Under the pieces are notes generated by a model. It was not told the DNA's origin, did not search any database, and was given only the letters and a program-made list of their open reading frames with translations. Shown one piece after another: positions 15,630 through 23,953 of a stretch of DNA of 49,356 bases. Source of the DNA: DASYLJ01 sp036009625 (GTDB lineage Bacteria > Desulfobacterota > Binatia > DP-6); assembly GCA_036009625.1 (NCBI GenBank), contig DASYLJ010000156.1:1-49356 (forward strand). Direction: 5' to 3'. The first letter of the stretch is position 1. Each line of letters opens with the position of its first letter. Position numbers and translations under genes: made by a program.

Positions 15630-16952
15630 GTGAGCGGGCGGCGTGTGTTCGCCGTCGTGGCGATCCTCGGGGTGCTGATCCCGAGGATCGCATCGGGCGC
15701 GCACGAGCCGTGCACCACGCCGGGCCCTGGCTGGTGCGTCGCGCGTCGGTTTCCGGGCACGCTCCCGGGTGGCGAGCTGGGGTTCCGCTTCGGCGAGCCG
15801 CTCGACGTCGATGGGGACGGTCATGCCGACGTCGCCGCCGGCACCCGCTTCGAGCTCCAGCAGGGCACGCTGCAGAACGGCAACGCCGGCGTGTGGTCCG
15901 GTGCCACCGGAGCGCAGCTCCGCGAATGGAAGGGGACCTGGCCCGACGGCCTCTTCGGCCACTGGGTGCTGCCGGTGCCCGATCTCGGCAGCGACGGACT
16001 CGCCGACGTCGTCGTCTCGGCGCCGGCGGCGCGGGTCGACGGCGACGTGCGTGGCGTGGTCGTCGCGCGTTCGCCGGCGTCGGGTGACGAGCTCTGGCAA
16101 CGCGTTGGCACGGGTAGCGAGAACTTCGGGTGGGACCTGGCTCTCGCCGGCGACCAGGACGGTGACGGGCGCACCGAGCTCTTCGTCGGTGCGCCGTCGC
16201 TCGACGCCGGCCGGGTCTACCTCGTCGCCGGGAAGGACGGTGCGGTGCTCCGCACCTACGCGCCGTCGGGCGAGGTGCGCTCGTTCGGCTGGTATGTGGC
16301 GCGCGTTCCCGATCTCGACGGTGACGGGCGCGACGATCTCGCCGTCGGTGCGCCGCTGGCGCCGGATGCCGGCGGTGCACCGATCGGCGGCGCGTGGATC
16401 CTCTCGTCGGCCAGCGGCAAGCCCATTCAGCAGTGGGCCGGCAGTGGGGCGCTCAGCGGCTTCGGCGAGATCGTCGCCGCGGTGGGCGACGTCGACGGCG
16501 ACGGCAAGGCCGACGTCGCGGTGGCATCGCCGCGCACCAACGATCAGACCCGATCGCTCCCCGGTGAGGTGCGCGTGTACTCTGGTGCGTCGGGTCGCGA
16601 GGTGCGGTCGTGGACCGGCGGGCAGCCGGGCGAGCTGTTCGGCCGCATGACCGTCGATGCAGGCGACGTCGACGGCGACGGCATCGATGACGTCGCCATC
16701 GGCGCGCCGTGGCATCGTCGTGGCGATGCGGCGCGCACCGGTCGCGTCGAGATCCGCTCGGGGAAGTCGGGCGCGCTCCTGAACGAGCTCGTCGGTGACG
16801 AGGCCGACTGCTGGTTCGGATGGCACATCCGCCGCGCGCCCGATCCCGAGGGACGCGGGCGACCGGCGCTGCTCATCGGCTCGCTCCGTCACCCCGTCGA
16901 CGGCAAAGCCGCGGTCGGCGTGATCGACCTCTGGGTGTGGCGGGATAAGTAG
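15630..16952 (+). CDS. Exported FG-GAP (integrin alpha-like) beta-propeller protein
   Basis: The 440-residue protein opens with a signal peptide (RRVFAVVAILGVLIPRIASG) followed by seven FG-GAP-like repeats. Each has a calcium-binding loop of the DxDGDGxxD type: DVDGDGHAD, DQDGDGRTE, DLDGDGRDD, DVDGDGKAD, DVDGDGIDD. The strand AVGAP/AIGAP follows each loop. FG-GAP propellers bind calcium and ligands at cell surfaces. No enzyme domain or cell-wall sorting signal is visible. The GTG start at 15630 is 13 bp after the preceding stop. It may be co-transcribed with the Thr-linker gene upstream, which would make both parts of one surface assembly, though this is inference. Confidence 0.8.
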   Translation: MSGRRVFAVVAILGVLIPRIASGAHEPCTTPGPGWCVARRFPGTLPGGELGFRFGEPLDVDGDGHADVAAGTRFELQQGTLQNGNAGVWSGATGAQLREWKGTWPDGLFGHWVLPVPDLGSDGLADVVVSAPAARVDGDVRGVVVARSPASGDELWQRVGTGSENFGWDLALAGDQDGDGRTELFVGAPSLDAGRVYLVAGKDGAVLRTYAPSGEVRSFGWYVARVPDLDGDGRDDLAVGAPLAPDAGGAPIGGAWILSSASGKPIQQWAGSGALSGFGEIVAAVGDVDGDGKADVAVASPRTNDQTRSLPGEVRVYSGASGREVRSWTGGQPGELFGRMTVDAGDVDGDGIDDVAIGAPWHRRGDAARTGRVEIRSGKSGALLNELVGDEADCWFGWHIRRAPDPEGRGRPALLIGSLRHPVDGKAAVGVIDLWVWRDK

Positions 16953-17017
16953 GATTTTCGTCCTGGACACCCGCTATCGCTACGGTCCGCGCGGACGACA
17001 CCGTTGCTGGGAGCTGG

Positions 17018-17365
17018 GTGCTGGCGCAGCTCGGTGGGCCGCCGTACGACGCGCCCCTCATCCAGCTCGTCGACGCGCGCACGAACGGCGAGTTCACCAC
17101 TGGCCACATTCCGAGCGCGGAGCTGAAGCCGTGGCCGCAGAACCTGACCGCGGGACTGCTGAAGCCGCGTGCCGACCTCGAGGACCTCTACACCGGGCTC
17201 GGTCTCGATCCGACGCAGACTACCGTCGCCTACTGTCTCGTCGGCTGGCGCGCGTCGGTGACGTGGCTGGTGCTGTCGTGGCTCGGCTTCGGCGACGGTC
17301 GCAACTACGACGGTTCGTGGACGGAGTGGGGTGCCGGCGGGTTCCCCATCGAGACGGGGTCCTGA
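17018..17365 (+). CDS. Truncated rhodanese (C-terminal catalytic domain), possible gene remnant
   Basis: From the first usable start (GTG 17018) the frame gives 115 residues that match the catalytic second domain of thiosulfate:cyanide sulfurtransferases: LVDARTNGEF, GHIPSAELKPWPQ, then the active-site loop YCLVGWRAS with its nucleophilic Cys. The same frame reads rhodanese-like sequence (TVRADDTVAGSW) upstream of that GTG for about 13 codons, but there is no ATG, GTG or TTG before a TAA at 16946-16948. The N-terminal domain of an SseA-type protein is absent. The gene is therefore either a truncated remnant or starts at an unusual codon. It is not clear that it is expressed. Confidence 0.55.
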   Translation: MLAQLGGPPYDAPLIQLVDARTNGEFTTGHIPSAELKPWPQNLTAGLLKPRADLEDLYTGLGLDPTQTTVAYCLVGWRASVTWLVLSWLGFGDGRNYDGSWTEWGAGGFPIETGS

Positions 17366-17503
17366 TCACTCGACCTTCGTGAAGCTCCAGTCGAACGTGC
17401 TCGCTTCCTTGCGTCGCCCCCTCCGATGACGGCTATGCGATTCCTGCGCTTCAGGCAGGTTGAAGTCGTCCCCTTCCTGCTCGCAACGACCAAGGAGGAC
17501 CGC

Positions 17504-17860
17504 ATGCAGATCCAGGTGAACGCCGATCACACCGTCCGAGGTAGTGAGCGGTTGACCGCTCACGTCGGCGCCGTCGTCGAGGGGGCGCTGAGCCACTTCA
17601 GCGCGCAGATCACGCGGGTGGAGGTCCACCTCAGCGACGAGAACGGTCCGAAGAGCGGTCAGGACGACAAGCGGTGCATGATGGAAGCCCGCATCGAGGG
17701 CCGGCATCCGATCGCGGTGACGCACCATGCGGCATCGCTCGACCAGGCCATCGAAGGCGCCGCGGACAAACTGGCCCGATCGATCGAGCACACGATCGGC
17801 CGCCTCCGCAACGAGCACAGTGCGGGCGAGCACCCGTTGTCCTCCATTCCGGAGACCTGA
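17504..17860 (+). CDS. HPF/RaiA-like ribosome-associated protein
   Basis: The 118-residue protein resembles ribosome hibernation-promoting or sigma-54 modulation proteins: MQIQVNADHTVRG, a strand with ITRVEVHLSDENG, CMMEARIEGR and a helix DQAIEGAADKLARSIEHTIGRL, giving the beta-alpha-beta-beta-beta-alpha order of the family. Such proteins bind the 30S subunit in stationary phase or stress. It is the short type, with no C-terminal dimerisation domain. AAGGAGG five bases before ATG 17504 fixes the start; the frame is open upstream to 17426 but without family resemblance. A chaperone gene (SlyD-like) follows 77 bp downstream. Confidence 0.75.
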   Translation: MQIQVNADHTVRGSERLTAHVGAVVEGALSHFSAQITRVEVHLSDENGPKSGQDDKRCMMEARIEGRHPIAVTHHAASLDQAIEGAADKLARSIEHTIGRLRNEHSAGEHPLSSIPET

Positions 17861-17937
17861 CGCCCGAAATCGAGGGGCGCGAACGTCGAGCAAAAGCGAT
17901 TGCGCGATCCCCGCGAACCTTGTACCCGCGGGACATC

Positions 17938-18444
17938 GTGGCTGATTCCAACACGCAGACCGTCGCGTCCGGCAAGGTCGTCTCAGTGCACTACACCCTC
18001 ACCAACGACGCGGGTGAAGTGCTCGACACGTCGTCCGGGCATCCGCCCATGGACTACCTGCACGGGGCCGGGAACATCGTTCCCGGGCTCGAGCAGGCAC
18101 TCGGCGGTCGAAGGCCGGGCGACAAGTTCGATGTCGTCGTCGCCGCGGCCGACGGCTACGGCGAGCGCATGGGCCCCGGCCCGCAGCCGGTGCCGCGCAG
18201 CGCGTTTCCGAAGGGCGTGGAGATCGAGGTGGGCACGCAGTTCATGGCCGAGGAGCCCGGCGGCGAGCCGGTGCCGCTGTGGGTGACGAAGGTCGAGTCC
18301 AACACCATCCACGTCGATCAGAATCATCCGCTCGCGGGCGTCGACCTGCGCTTCAATGTCGAGATCATCGCGATCCGGGACGCCACCGCGGAGGAGAAGA
18401 AGCACGGTCATCCGCACGGCCCCGGCGATCATCACCACCACTGA
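17938..18444 (+). CDS. slyD: FKBP-type peptidyl-prolyl isomerase, SlyD-like
   Basis: The 168-residue protein has the SlyD architecture. A split FKBP domain shows VVSVHYTLTNDAGEVLDTS and YLHGAGNIVPGLEQALGG in its N-terminal half, interrupted by the insert-in-flap domain (about 75-130, DGYGERMGPGPQPVPRSAF) and resuming with VDQNHPLAGVDLRFNVEI. It ends in a His-rich tail (HGHPHGPGDHHHH) like the metal-binding tail that lets SlyD deliver nickel. It catalyses Xaa-Pro isomerisation and acts as a chaperone in the cytoplasm. GTG 17938 is the best start, and TTG 17920 is an alternative. The GST gene follows after 11 bp. Confidence 0.9.
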   Translation: MADSNTQTVASGKVVSVHYTLTNDAGEVLDTSSGHPPMDYLHGAGNIVPGLEQALGGRRPGDKFDVVVAAADGYGERMGPGPQPVPRSAFPKGVEIEVGTQFMAEEPGGEPVPLWVTKVESNTIHVDQNHPLAGVDLRFNVEIIAIRDATAEEKKHGHPHGPGDHHHH

Positions 18445-18455
18445 GTGAGGCCGGC

Positions 18456-19064
18456 ATGATTCTCTGGGACAGCAAGTCCGCACCGAACCCGCGTCGCGTC
18501 CGCGTCTTCCTGGCCGAGAAGGGCATCGAGGTCCCGGTCCAGCAGGTGGACATCGCGGCCAAGGAGAACCGGGCGCCGGCGTTCAAGGCGAAGAATACGC
18601 TCGGCGGCGTGCCGGTGCTCGAGCTCGACGATGGCACCTGCATCGCCGAGAGCGTCGCCATCTGCCGCTACTTCGAGGTGGTACATCCGTCACCGCCGCT
18701 GTTCGGCACGGGGGCGGTCGAGCAGGCGCAGGTGGAGATGTGGCAGCGACGCATGGAGCTGTCGCTGTTCGTGCCGGTGTCGCAGGCGTTCCAGAACACG
18801 CACGCGTTCTTCGCCGGCCGCGTCACCCAGGTGCCGGCGTACGGCGAGGTGTGCAAGGAGGTCGCGGCGCAGCGCCTGGCGTGGCTCGACGGTGAGCTGG
18901 CGGGCCGGGAGTTCGTCGCCGGCGAGCGTTACACCATCGCCGACATCACGGCGCTCTGCGCCGTCGACTTCGGCCGCGTGAGCGGCATCCGCATCCAGCC
19001 CGAGCAGGCCAACCTGGCGCGGTGGCACGCGGCGGTATCTTCCCGGCCCAGCGCAAAGGCGTAG
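18456..19064 (+). CDS. Glutathione S-transferase family protein
   Basis: The 202-residue protein has the two-domain GST layout: a thioredoxin-like N-terminal domain (MILWDSKSAPNPRRVRVFLAEKG in two segments, then NTLGGVPVLELDDGTCIAESVAICRYFE, where the cis-Pro and ES pair bind the glutathione gamma-glutamyl group) and an all-helical C-terminal domain from about residue 85 (ERYTIADITALCAVDF is the conserved GST C-terminal motif). The N-terminal Ser in the first helix is the probable catalytic residue. It resembles cytosolic GSTs that conjugate or dehalogenate electrophiles. It is 11 bp after slyD, probably the same transcript. Confidence 0.88.
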   Translation: MILWDSKSAPNPRRVRVFLAEKGIEVPVQQVDIAAKENRAPAFKAKNTLGGVPVLELDDGTCIAESVAICRYFEVVHPSPPLFGTGAVEQAQVEMWQRRMELSLFVPVSQAFQNTHAFFAGRVTQVPAYGEVCKEVAAQRLAWLDGELAGREFVAGERYTIADITALCAVDFGRVSGIRIQPEQANLARWHAAVSSRPSAKA

Positions 19065-19148
19065 GAAATTCGTGCCGGGTGCGCGGGCCCGGCGACGGTT
19101 GGGCGGGCCTTTCGCGCTGGCCTCGCGCTTGCTCCGAATCCGCCGCCC

Positions 19149-19508
19149 GTGACGAACGAAACGCTGCAGTCAAGCCAGGTCGGAAGCGAGCGCATCAAGC
19201 TGGTGCGACGGGGTGCGCGCTTCCGCGTCGTCAGCGCTCCGTGGCTCCCGCCCGCCAAGGTGCGGCCCGTCGCCGTGGTGCGCGCGTGGACGTTCCACTC
19301 CGCCGAGGTGGCGCGCCGCGCGTTCCGGTTCGTCGTCGCCACCGAGCGCGTGTGGGACGCACGCTTCCGCGGCATCGGCTGCGTCGAGCTGCGGGCGGAG
19401 GCGCTGGAGACGTCGAAGGCATTCCGTCGCGCAGCCATGAAGCATCGCGATCCGGCGCCGATGGCGCGGACGCTCGACGCCCTCGACGCGCTCGCCGGCC
19501 TCCGCTAG
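19149..19508 (+). CDS. Hypothetical protein, 119 residues
   Basis: A basic 119-residue protein without a recognised domain. It contains IKLVRRGARFRVVSAPWLPP, then a segment ARRAFRFVVATERVWDARFRGIG and an Ala/Asp-rich helical end. No signal peptide or membrane segment is seen. The start (GTG 19149) lacks a ribosome-binding site and is the least secure part. The gene is kept because it fits the same-strand series between GST and thrH with a 10-bp gap before thrH and no competing frame with recognisable content. Confidence 0.45.
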   Translation: MTNETLQSSQVGSERIKLVRRGARFRVVSAPWLPPAKVRPVAVVRAWTFHSAEVARRAFRFVVATERVWDARFRGIGCVELRAEALETSKAFRRAAMKHRDPAPMARTLDALDALAGLR

Positions 19509-19518
19509 ACCATCGCCG

Positions 19519-20133
19519 ATGATCGCGTGTCTCGACCTGGAAGGCGTTCTCGTCCCCGAGATCTGGATCAACGTCGCAGAGCGCACCGGCATCGCGGCGC
19601 TGCGCCGCACGACGCGCGACGAGCCCGACTACGACGTCCTGATGAAGGGCCGCATCGCCATCCTCGACGAGCACGGCCTCGGGCTCGAGGACATCCACGC
19701 CGTCATCGACGGCATGGAGCCGCTCGACGGCGCGCCCGAGTTCCTCGAGTGGCTGCGCAGCCGTTGCCAGGTCGTCATCCTGTCGGACACGTTCGCGCAG
19801 TTCGCGCAGCCGCTGATGCGGAAGCTCGGCTGGCCGACGCTCTTCTGCCACGCGCTCGACATCGACGCCGCCGGCCGCGTGCGCGGCTACACGCTGCGCC
19901 AGCAGGACAGCAAGCGGAAGGCGGTGGAGGCGTTCCGCTCGCTCGACTTCCGCACCGTCGCCGCCGGCGACTCGTACAACGACACGACGATGCTCGGCGC
20001 CGCCCACGCCGGCATCCTGTTCCGCCCGCCGGCGAACGTCATCGCCGACTTCCCGCAGTTCCCCGTGACCACGACGTACGACGAGCTGGCGGATGCGTTC
20101 GTGCGCTTCAGCGACGGCGAGCTGACGCGCTAG
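19519..20133 (+). CDS. thrH: ThrH-type phosphoserine phosphatase / homoserine phosphotransferase
   Basis: The 204-residue HAD-superfamily protein matches ThrH. Motif I is DLEGVLVPE at residues 6-14 with the Asp nucleophile at 6 and Glu in place of the usual second Asp, a ThrH feature. Motif II is VILSDTF, motif III the Lys in KRKAVEAF, and motif IV GDSYNDTTM. ThrH dephosphorylates phosphoserine and can transfer the phosphate to homoserine, linking Ser and Thr synthesis. Length agrees with known members (about 205). Its 3' end overlaps the convergent MFS gene by four bases. Confidence 0.92.
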   Translation: MIACLDLEGVLVPEIWINVAERTGIAALRRTTRDEPDYDVLMKGRIAILDEHGLGLEDIHAVIDGMEPLDGAPEFLEWLRSRCQVVILSDTFAQFAQPLMRKLGWPTLFCHALDIDAAGRVRGYTLRQQDSKRKAVEAFRSLDFRTVAAGDSYNDTTMLGAAHAGILFRPPANVIADFPQFPVTTTYDELADAFVRFSDGELTR

Positions 20134-21362
20134 CCTGCTGCGGCGGCGTCGGCGGTTTCCGGTCGGGTGGTCGTGCGCGACACCGATCCCGATCCCCAGC
20201 GCGCCGCCACCAGACCCCCGGCCGCGGCACACGCGGCGACGAACGCCCAGGTGTGCAAGGCGCCGGTGCCGATCAGGAACCCGCCGAGCGGTGGCGCGGT
20301 GATCTGCGCGATGGAGCCGAGCGATTGGCTGACGCCGAGGACGGCACCCTGGTCGTGTCGGTCGACGTGCTGCGTGATGAGGCTCGTCAGGGTAGGACGC
20401 AGTACGCCCTGGCCGAACGCCGTCAGCGTGGCGACGGCGACCAGCGGGCCGACCTGATCGATGAGGCCCAGCAGCAGGTAGCCCGCTGCCATCGCGCCGA
20501 AGCCGGTGGCGACGAGACGGGGCTCGCCGAAGCGCTGCACCAGGCGTCCGATGAGCCCGCCCTGCAGGATGATGCCGAAGAAGCCGGCGTACGCGAACAG
20601 GTAGCCGATCTCGCGCGGCGTGAACGGGTGGCCTTCCCAGTGGAACGTCCGCTCCGCGAAGAGGGCGAAGCCCGATGTGAAGGTGGCGAAGGCGAACGAG
20701 AAGCAGAAGAACTGCGTCAGTAGACCGGAGAGAACGGGGCGGCGCAGGTAGGGCGCGTAGGCCTCCCAGTCGAGCACGCCCGGGCGGCGGCCGGCGGGCA
20801 GATCGGCACCGTCGCTGGGGGCCGTCGGTATCGGCTGGTTCTTCAGCAGGAACGTCGTGCACAGGATGCTCGTCATCGACAGGCCGGCGGCGGCCCAGAT
20901 CGGTGCCTCGAGCCCGTAGCGGGAGAGATGACCCGTGACGGCCGGGCCGAGGAAGAAGCCGAGGCCGAATGCGATGCCGATCAGGCCGAAGGCACGCGCG
21001 CGACGATCGGGCGGCGTGTTGTCGGCGATGTACGCCTGCGCGACGGTGAGGTTACCGGCGGTGGCGCCGTCGATGATGCGGGCGACGTAGAGCAGCCACA
21101 GCGTGTGCGCCTCGGCCATGACGATCAGGCCGATGAAGGTGCCGATCTGGCTCATCACCAGCACCGGCTTGCGCCCGATCCGATCGGAGAGCCGGCCGAG
21201 GAGCGGGCTCGACACGAGCTGGCAGGTGGCGAACACCGACACCAGCAGGGTGGCGTCGAGCGGGGTCGCGCCGAAGCGCTCGGCATAGATCGCGAGCAGC
21301 GGCAGGACCAGCGTCAGCGCGAAGACGTCGGCGAGGACGACGAGGAAGATGGGAAGGAGCAT
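20130..21362 (-). CDS. MFS transporter, TetA-like (DHA1 drug:proton antiporter type)
   Basis: The 410-residue protein has about twelve hydrophobic segments and the major facilitator motif A in the 2-3 loop (GRLSDRIGRKPVL, residues about 56-68). The N-terminal half has the DHA1 pattern, including GLGFFLGPAVTG (motif C) in helix 5. A central cytoplasmic loop of about 30 polar residues separates the halves. Similar proteins export tetracyclines, dyes or metabolites, and the substrate is not predictable. It is the last of three same-strand genes (VanX-like, lipoprotein, MFS) with gaps of 11 and 18 bp. Confidence 0.88.
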   Translation of the reverse strand: MLLPIFLVVLADVFALTLVLPLLAIYAERFGATPLDATLLVSVFATCQLVSSPLLGRLSDRIGRKPVLVMSQIGTFIGLIVMAEAHTLWLLYVARIIDGATAGNLTVAQAYIADNTPPDRRARAFGLIGIAFGLGFFLGPAVTGHLSRYGLEAPIWAAAGLSMTSILCTTFLLKNQPIPTAPSDGADLPAGRRPGVLDWEAYAPYLRRPVLSGLLTQFFCFSFAFATFTSGFALFAERTFHWEGHPFTPREIGYLFAYAGFFGIILQGGLIGRLVQRFGEPRLVATGFGAMAAGYLLLGLIDQVGPLVAVATLTAFGQGVLRPTLTSLITQHVDRHDQGAVLGVSQSLGSIAQITAPPLGGFLIGTGALHTWAFVAACAAAGGLVAARWGSGSVSRTTTRPETADAAAAG

Positions 21363-21380
21363 GGCAGCGCCAGTCGTGCG

Positions 21381-21641
21381 TCAGGGCAGGCGTGCGTCGC
21401 AGTGACCGTCGGTGCATACGCAGGCGCCGCCGCAGTCGAGGGTGCCGGGGCGGCAGTCGAGCGTGCATGCCATGCCGTCGCACGTGGGGGCGTCGGCCTT
21501 GGGGACGCACGCGGTGGGATGGCAGCAGGTCGCTTTCACGCAGTCGGCGTCGGTGCGGCACCCCGCATCGGTGGTCCTGGCCGCGCAGCCCCCGGCGAGG
21601 GCCACGCACACGCTCATGGCCAGCAGAAGGCGGGACGGCAT
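21381..21641 (-). CDS. Small Cys-rich lipoprotein
   Basis: From ATG 21641 the protein has 86 residues: a lipoprotein signal with lipobox LAGGC, then about 60 residues containing twelve Cys in closely spaced pairs (ADCVKATCCHPTACV, CDGMACTLDC, GACVCTDGHC). The spacing suggests a disulfide-knotted extracytoplasmic domain; none of the visible pairings matches a family I know. The upstream gene (VanX-like) ends 11 bp before, so the two are probably co-transcribed. The longer frame to 21716 overlaps that gene and lacks a signal peptide. Confidence 0.65.
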   Translation of the reverse strand: MPSRLLLAMSVCVALAGGCAARTTDAGCRTDADCVKATCCHPTACVPKADAPTCDGMACTLDCRPGTLDCGGACVCTDGHCDARLP

Positions 21642-21652
21642 GCTGCTGTCTA

Positions 21653-22285
21653 CTATCGAAGCGGGACGTCCGCCAGATCGTAGCGTTGCCAGCCCGGGCC
21701 ATCGAAGTGCCACCACTCGGTCGGGAACGGCTCGAAGCCCTCGGCCACCATGGCGCGCTCGAGGAGGTCGGCATTGTGACGGGCCACCGGCGACCAGTCG
21801 GTGGCGTCACGATGGGCGCGGGCGCTGAAGTCGTCGTAGTCGGTGGGCATGACGAGGGGCACGCCGGCGCCGTCGACGAGCGTCACGTCGACGGCGGCGC
21901 CGCGGTTGTGCTTCGAGCCCTCGACGGGGCGGCCGTCGCGCACGACGGGCTCGGCGACGTAGCGCGCGTCGGGGACGAGCGCCCAGAAGCGCTGCTGGAC
22001 GGAGAACGGGCGGTAGCAGTCCCAGACGAGCAGGCCGAGGCCGTCGGTGCGAAGCCGCTGCTGCACGCGCACGAGGCGCTCGGCGACGTCGTGACGGAGC
22101 AGGCAGCGAGCCGTGGGGTACACGGTGGTGCCGGTGAAGTTCGCGCTGGTGGCGTAGCGCACGTCGAGGCGGATGGTGGGGTCGAGGGCACGGACGTCGA
22201 CGAAGGCGTCACGGTGGGCGCAGCCGACGAGCAGCGTCGCGAGGACGAGCAGGCGGAGCAATGGTCTTGTGTGGCGCAGCGGCAT
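21653..22285 (-). CDS. D-alanyl-D-alanine dipeptidase (VanX/DdpX family) lipoprotein
   Basis: The 210-residue protein has a lipoprotein signal (LLVLATLLVGC) followed by a VanX-type zinc peptidase domain. Zinc ligands His126 and Asp133 lie in SKHNRGAAVDVT, and Glu190 (catalytic base) and His193 in EWWHFD. Arg92 in DCYRPF matches the substrate-binding Arg of VanX. The enzyme cleaves D-Ala-D-Ala. In non-resistance settings it salvages cell-wall dipeptides (DdpX), and the lipid anchor here suggests a periplasmic location. No vanHA partner genes are present, so it is unlikely to be a glycopeptide-resistance gene. ATG 22285 is 17 bp from the divergent TPR gene. Confidence 0.88.
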   Translation of the reverse strand: MPLRHTRPLLRLLVLATLLVGCAHRDAFVDVRALDPTIRLDVRYATSANFTGTTVYPTARCLLRHDVAERLVRVQQRLRTDGLGLLVWDCYRPFSVQQRFWALVPDARYVAEPVVRDGRPVEGSKHNRGAAVDVTLVDGAGVPLVMPTDYDDFSARAHRDATDWSPVARHNADLLERAMVAEGFEPFPTEWWHFDGPGWQRYDLADVPLR

Positions 22286-22302
22286 CGGCGTAGCAGGGTT
22301 GC

Positions 22303-23928
22303 ATGCGGATGACGATGATGGCGATCTGTCTGTTGTACGCCGTGGCGTCGGCCGCCGAGCACGACCACGCGCCGTCGTCCGGCACGGCACCGCCGCTGTT
22401 CGACGATCTCGGCACCTACTCGCACCCGGTGACGACGTCGAGCCCGGACGCGCAGCGCTACTTCGACCAGGGACTGCGCCTCGTCTACGCGTTCAACCAC
22501 GACGAGGCCATCCGCGCCTTCAACGAGGCGGCGCGTCTCGACCCCCACTGCGCCATGGCGCAGTGGGGCATCGCCCTCGCGCTGGGACCGAACTACAACC
22601 TGCCCATCGACGCCGAGCGCGAGCGTGCCGCCGACGAGGCGTTGGCCCGCGCGCAGGCGCTGGCGCCGAAGGCGAGCCCGGCGGAGCAGGCGTACATCGC
22701 GGCGCTGGCGACGCGCTACGCCGACGGCGAGCGTGCGACGCTCGATCGCGCGTATGCCGCCGCCATGCGGAAGGTGATGCAGCAGCACCCCGACGATCCC
22801 GATGCGGCGACCATCTTCGCCGAGTCGCTGATGGTGCTGCGTCCGTGGGCGCTGTGGCAGCCCGACGGCAAGCCGGCGCCCGACACGCTCGAGATCGTCG
22901 CCACGCTGGAAGGCGTCCTGGCGAAGAACCCAAACCATCCGGGCGCGAACCACTACTACATCCACGCCGTCGAGGCGTCGCCCGATCCGTCGCGTGCGCT
23001 GGCGAGCGCGCAGCGCATCCCGGGGCTGGCGCCGGGCGCGGGGCACCTCGTGCACATGCCGTCGCACGTCTACATGCGCGTCGGGCGCTATGCCGATGCC
23101 GTCACCGCGAACGAGCGCGCCATCGTCGCCGACCAGAAGTACATCGCGGCGGAGAAGCCGGCGGGCGCGTATCCGATGATGTACTACCCGCACAACATCC
23201 ACTTCCTGTCGGCGGCGGCGTCGATGGACGGACGCAGCGCGGTGGCGCTCGGCGCCGGCCGCGACGTCTCGAAGGAGATCACGCCGGCGATGCTGCGCGA
23301 GATGGCGATGCTCGAATACTTCGCGCCGACGTCGGTGCTGGTGATGGTGCGCTTCGGTCGATGGACGGAGATCCTCGCTGAGCCCGTGCCACCGGCCGAG
23401 TTCGCGTACTGGAGTGGCATGCATCACTTCGCGCGCGGGATGGCGTTCGCGGCGACGGGTAAGGTCGAGAAGGCGTCGCTGGAACGGGCGAAGCTCGCCG
23501 CGATCGCCGCTGCCATGCCCGCCGATCGCATCGTCGCCGACAACCAGCCGGCGCAGCAGCTGCTGGTGCTGGCGGCGGGACTGCTCGCCGGCGAGATCGC
23601 GGCACGCCAGAACCTGCCCGAGCCGGCGGCGCGCTTCCTACGGGAAGCGGCGGCGCGGGAGGACGCATTGCCGTACACGGAGCCGCCGCCGTGGCCGCTG
23701 CCGGTGCGGCACTATCTCGGGGCGTTGTTGCTGGCGCAGGGACGGGCGGGCGATGCGGTGGTGGTCTACGAGGACGACCTGAAGCGGAACCCGGGGAACG
23801 GATGGGCGCTGTACGGGCTCGGCGCGAGCCTGCGCCCGTCGGACCCGACACAGGCGGTCGAGGTCGACGCGCGCTTCACCGACGCGTGGCAGCGGGCGGA
23901 CGTGAAGCTGCCGGCGTCGCGGTTCTAG
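22303..23928 (+). CDS. Exported TPR-repeat protein
   Basis: The 541-residue protein has a short signal peptide (MMAICLLYAVASAA) and is built of tetratricopeptide-type helical pairs. The clearest is DQGLRLVYAFNHDEAIRAFNEAARLDP at residues about 55-81, followed by CAMAQWGIALALGPNYNLP, MPSHVYMRVGRYADAV and near the end VVYEDDLKRNPGNGWALYGLG. The His-rich region around NHYYIHAVE and GHLVHMPSH is characteristic of a family of uncharacterised periplasmic TPR proteins. It probably acts as a scaffold for protein contacts; an enzymatic role for the His cluster is only a thought. It is divergent from the VanX-like gene with a gap of only 17 bp. Confidence 0.75.
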   Translation: MRMTMMAICLLYAVASAAEHDHAPSSGTAPPLFDDLGTYSHPVTTSSPDAQRYFDQGLRLVYAFNHDEAIRAFNEAARLDPHCAMAQWGIALALGPNYNLPIDAERERAADEALARAQALAPKASPAEQAYIAALATRYADGERATLDRAYAAAMRKVMQQHPDDPDAATIFAESLMVLRPWALWQPDGKPAPDTLEIVATLEGVLAKNPNHPGANHYYIHAVEASPDPSRALASAQRIPGLAPGAGHLVHMPSHVYMRVGRYADAVTANERAIVADQKYIAAEKPAGAYPMMYYPHNIHFLSAAASMDGRSAVALGAGRDVSKEITPAMLREMAMLEYFAPTSVLVMVRFGRWTEILAEPVPPAEFAYWSGMHHFARGMAFAATGKVEKASLERAKLAAIAAAMPADRIVADNQPAQQLLVLAAGLLAGEIAARQNLPEPAARFLREAAAREDALPYTEPPPWPLPVRHYLGALLLAQGRAGDAVVVYEDDLKRNPGNGWALYGLGASLRPSDPTQAVEVDARFTDAWQRADVKLPASRF

Positions 23929-23953
23929 ACCGGGGCGGAAGAGCGAGTAGCAA

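Noticed and set aside
21653..22285. Glycopeptide resistance (vanX) locus
   Set aside because: No vanH, vanA or regulator genes accompany it; the lipoprotein signal suggests dipeptide salvage.
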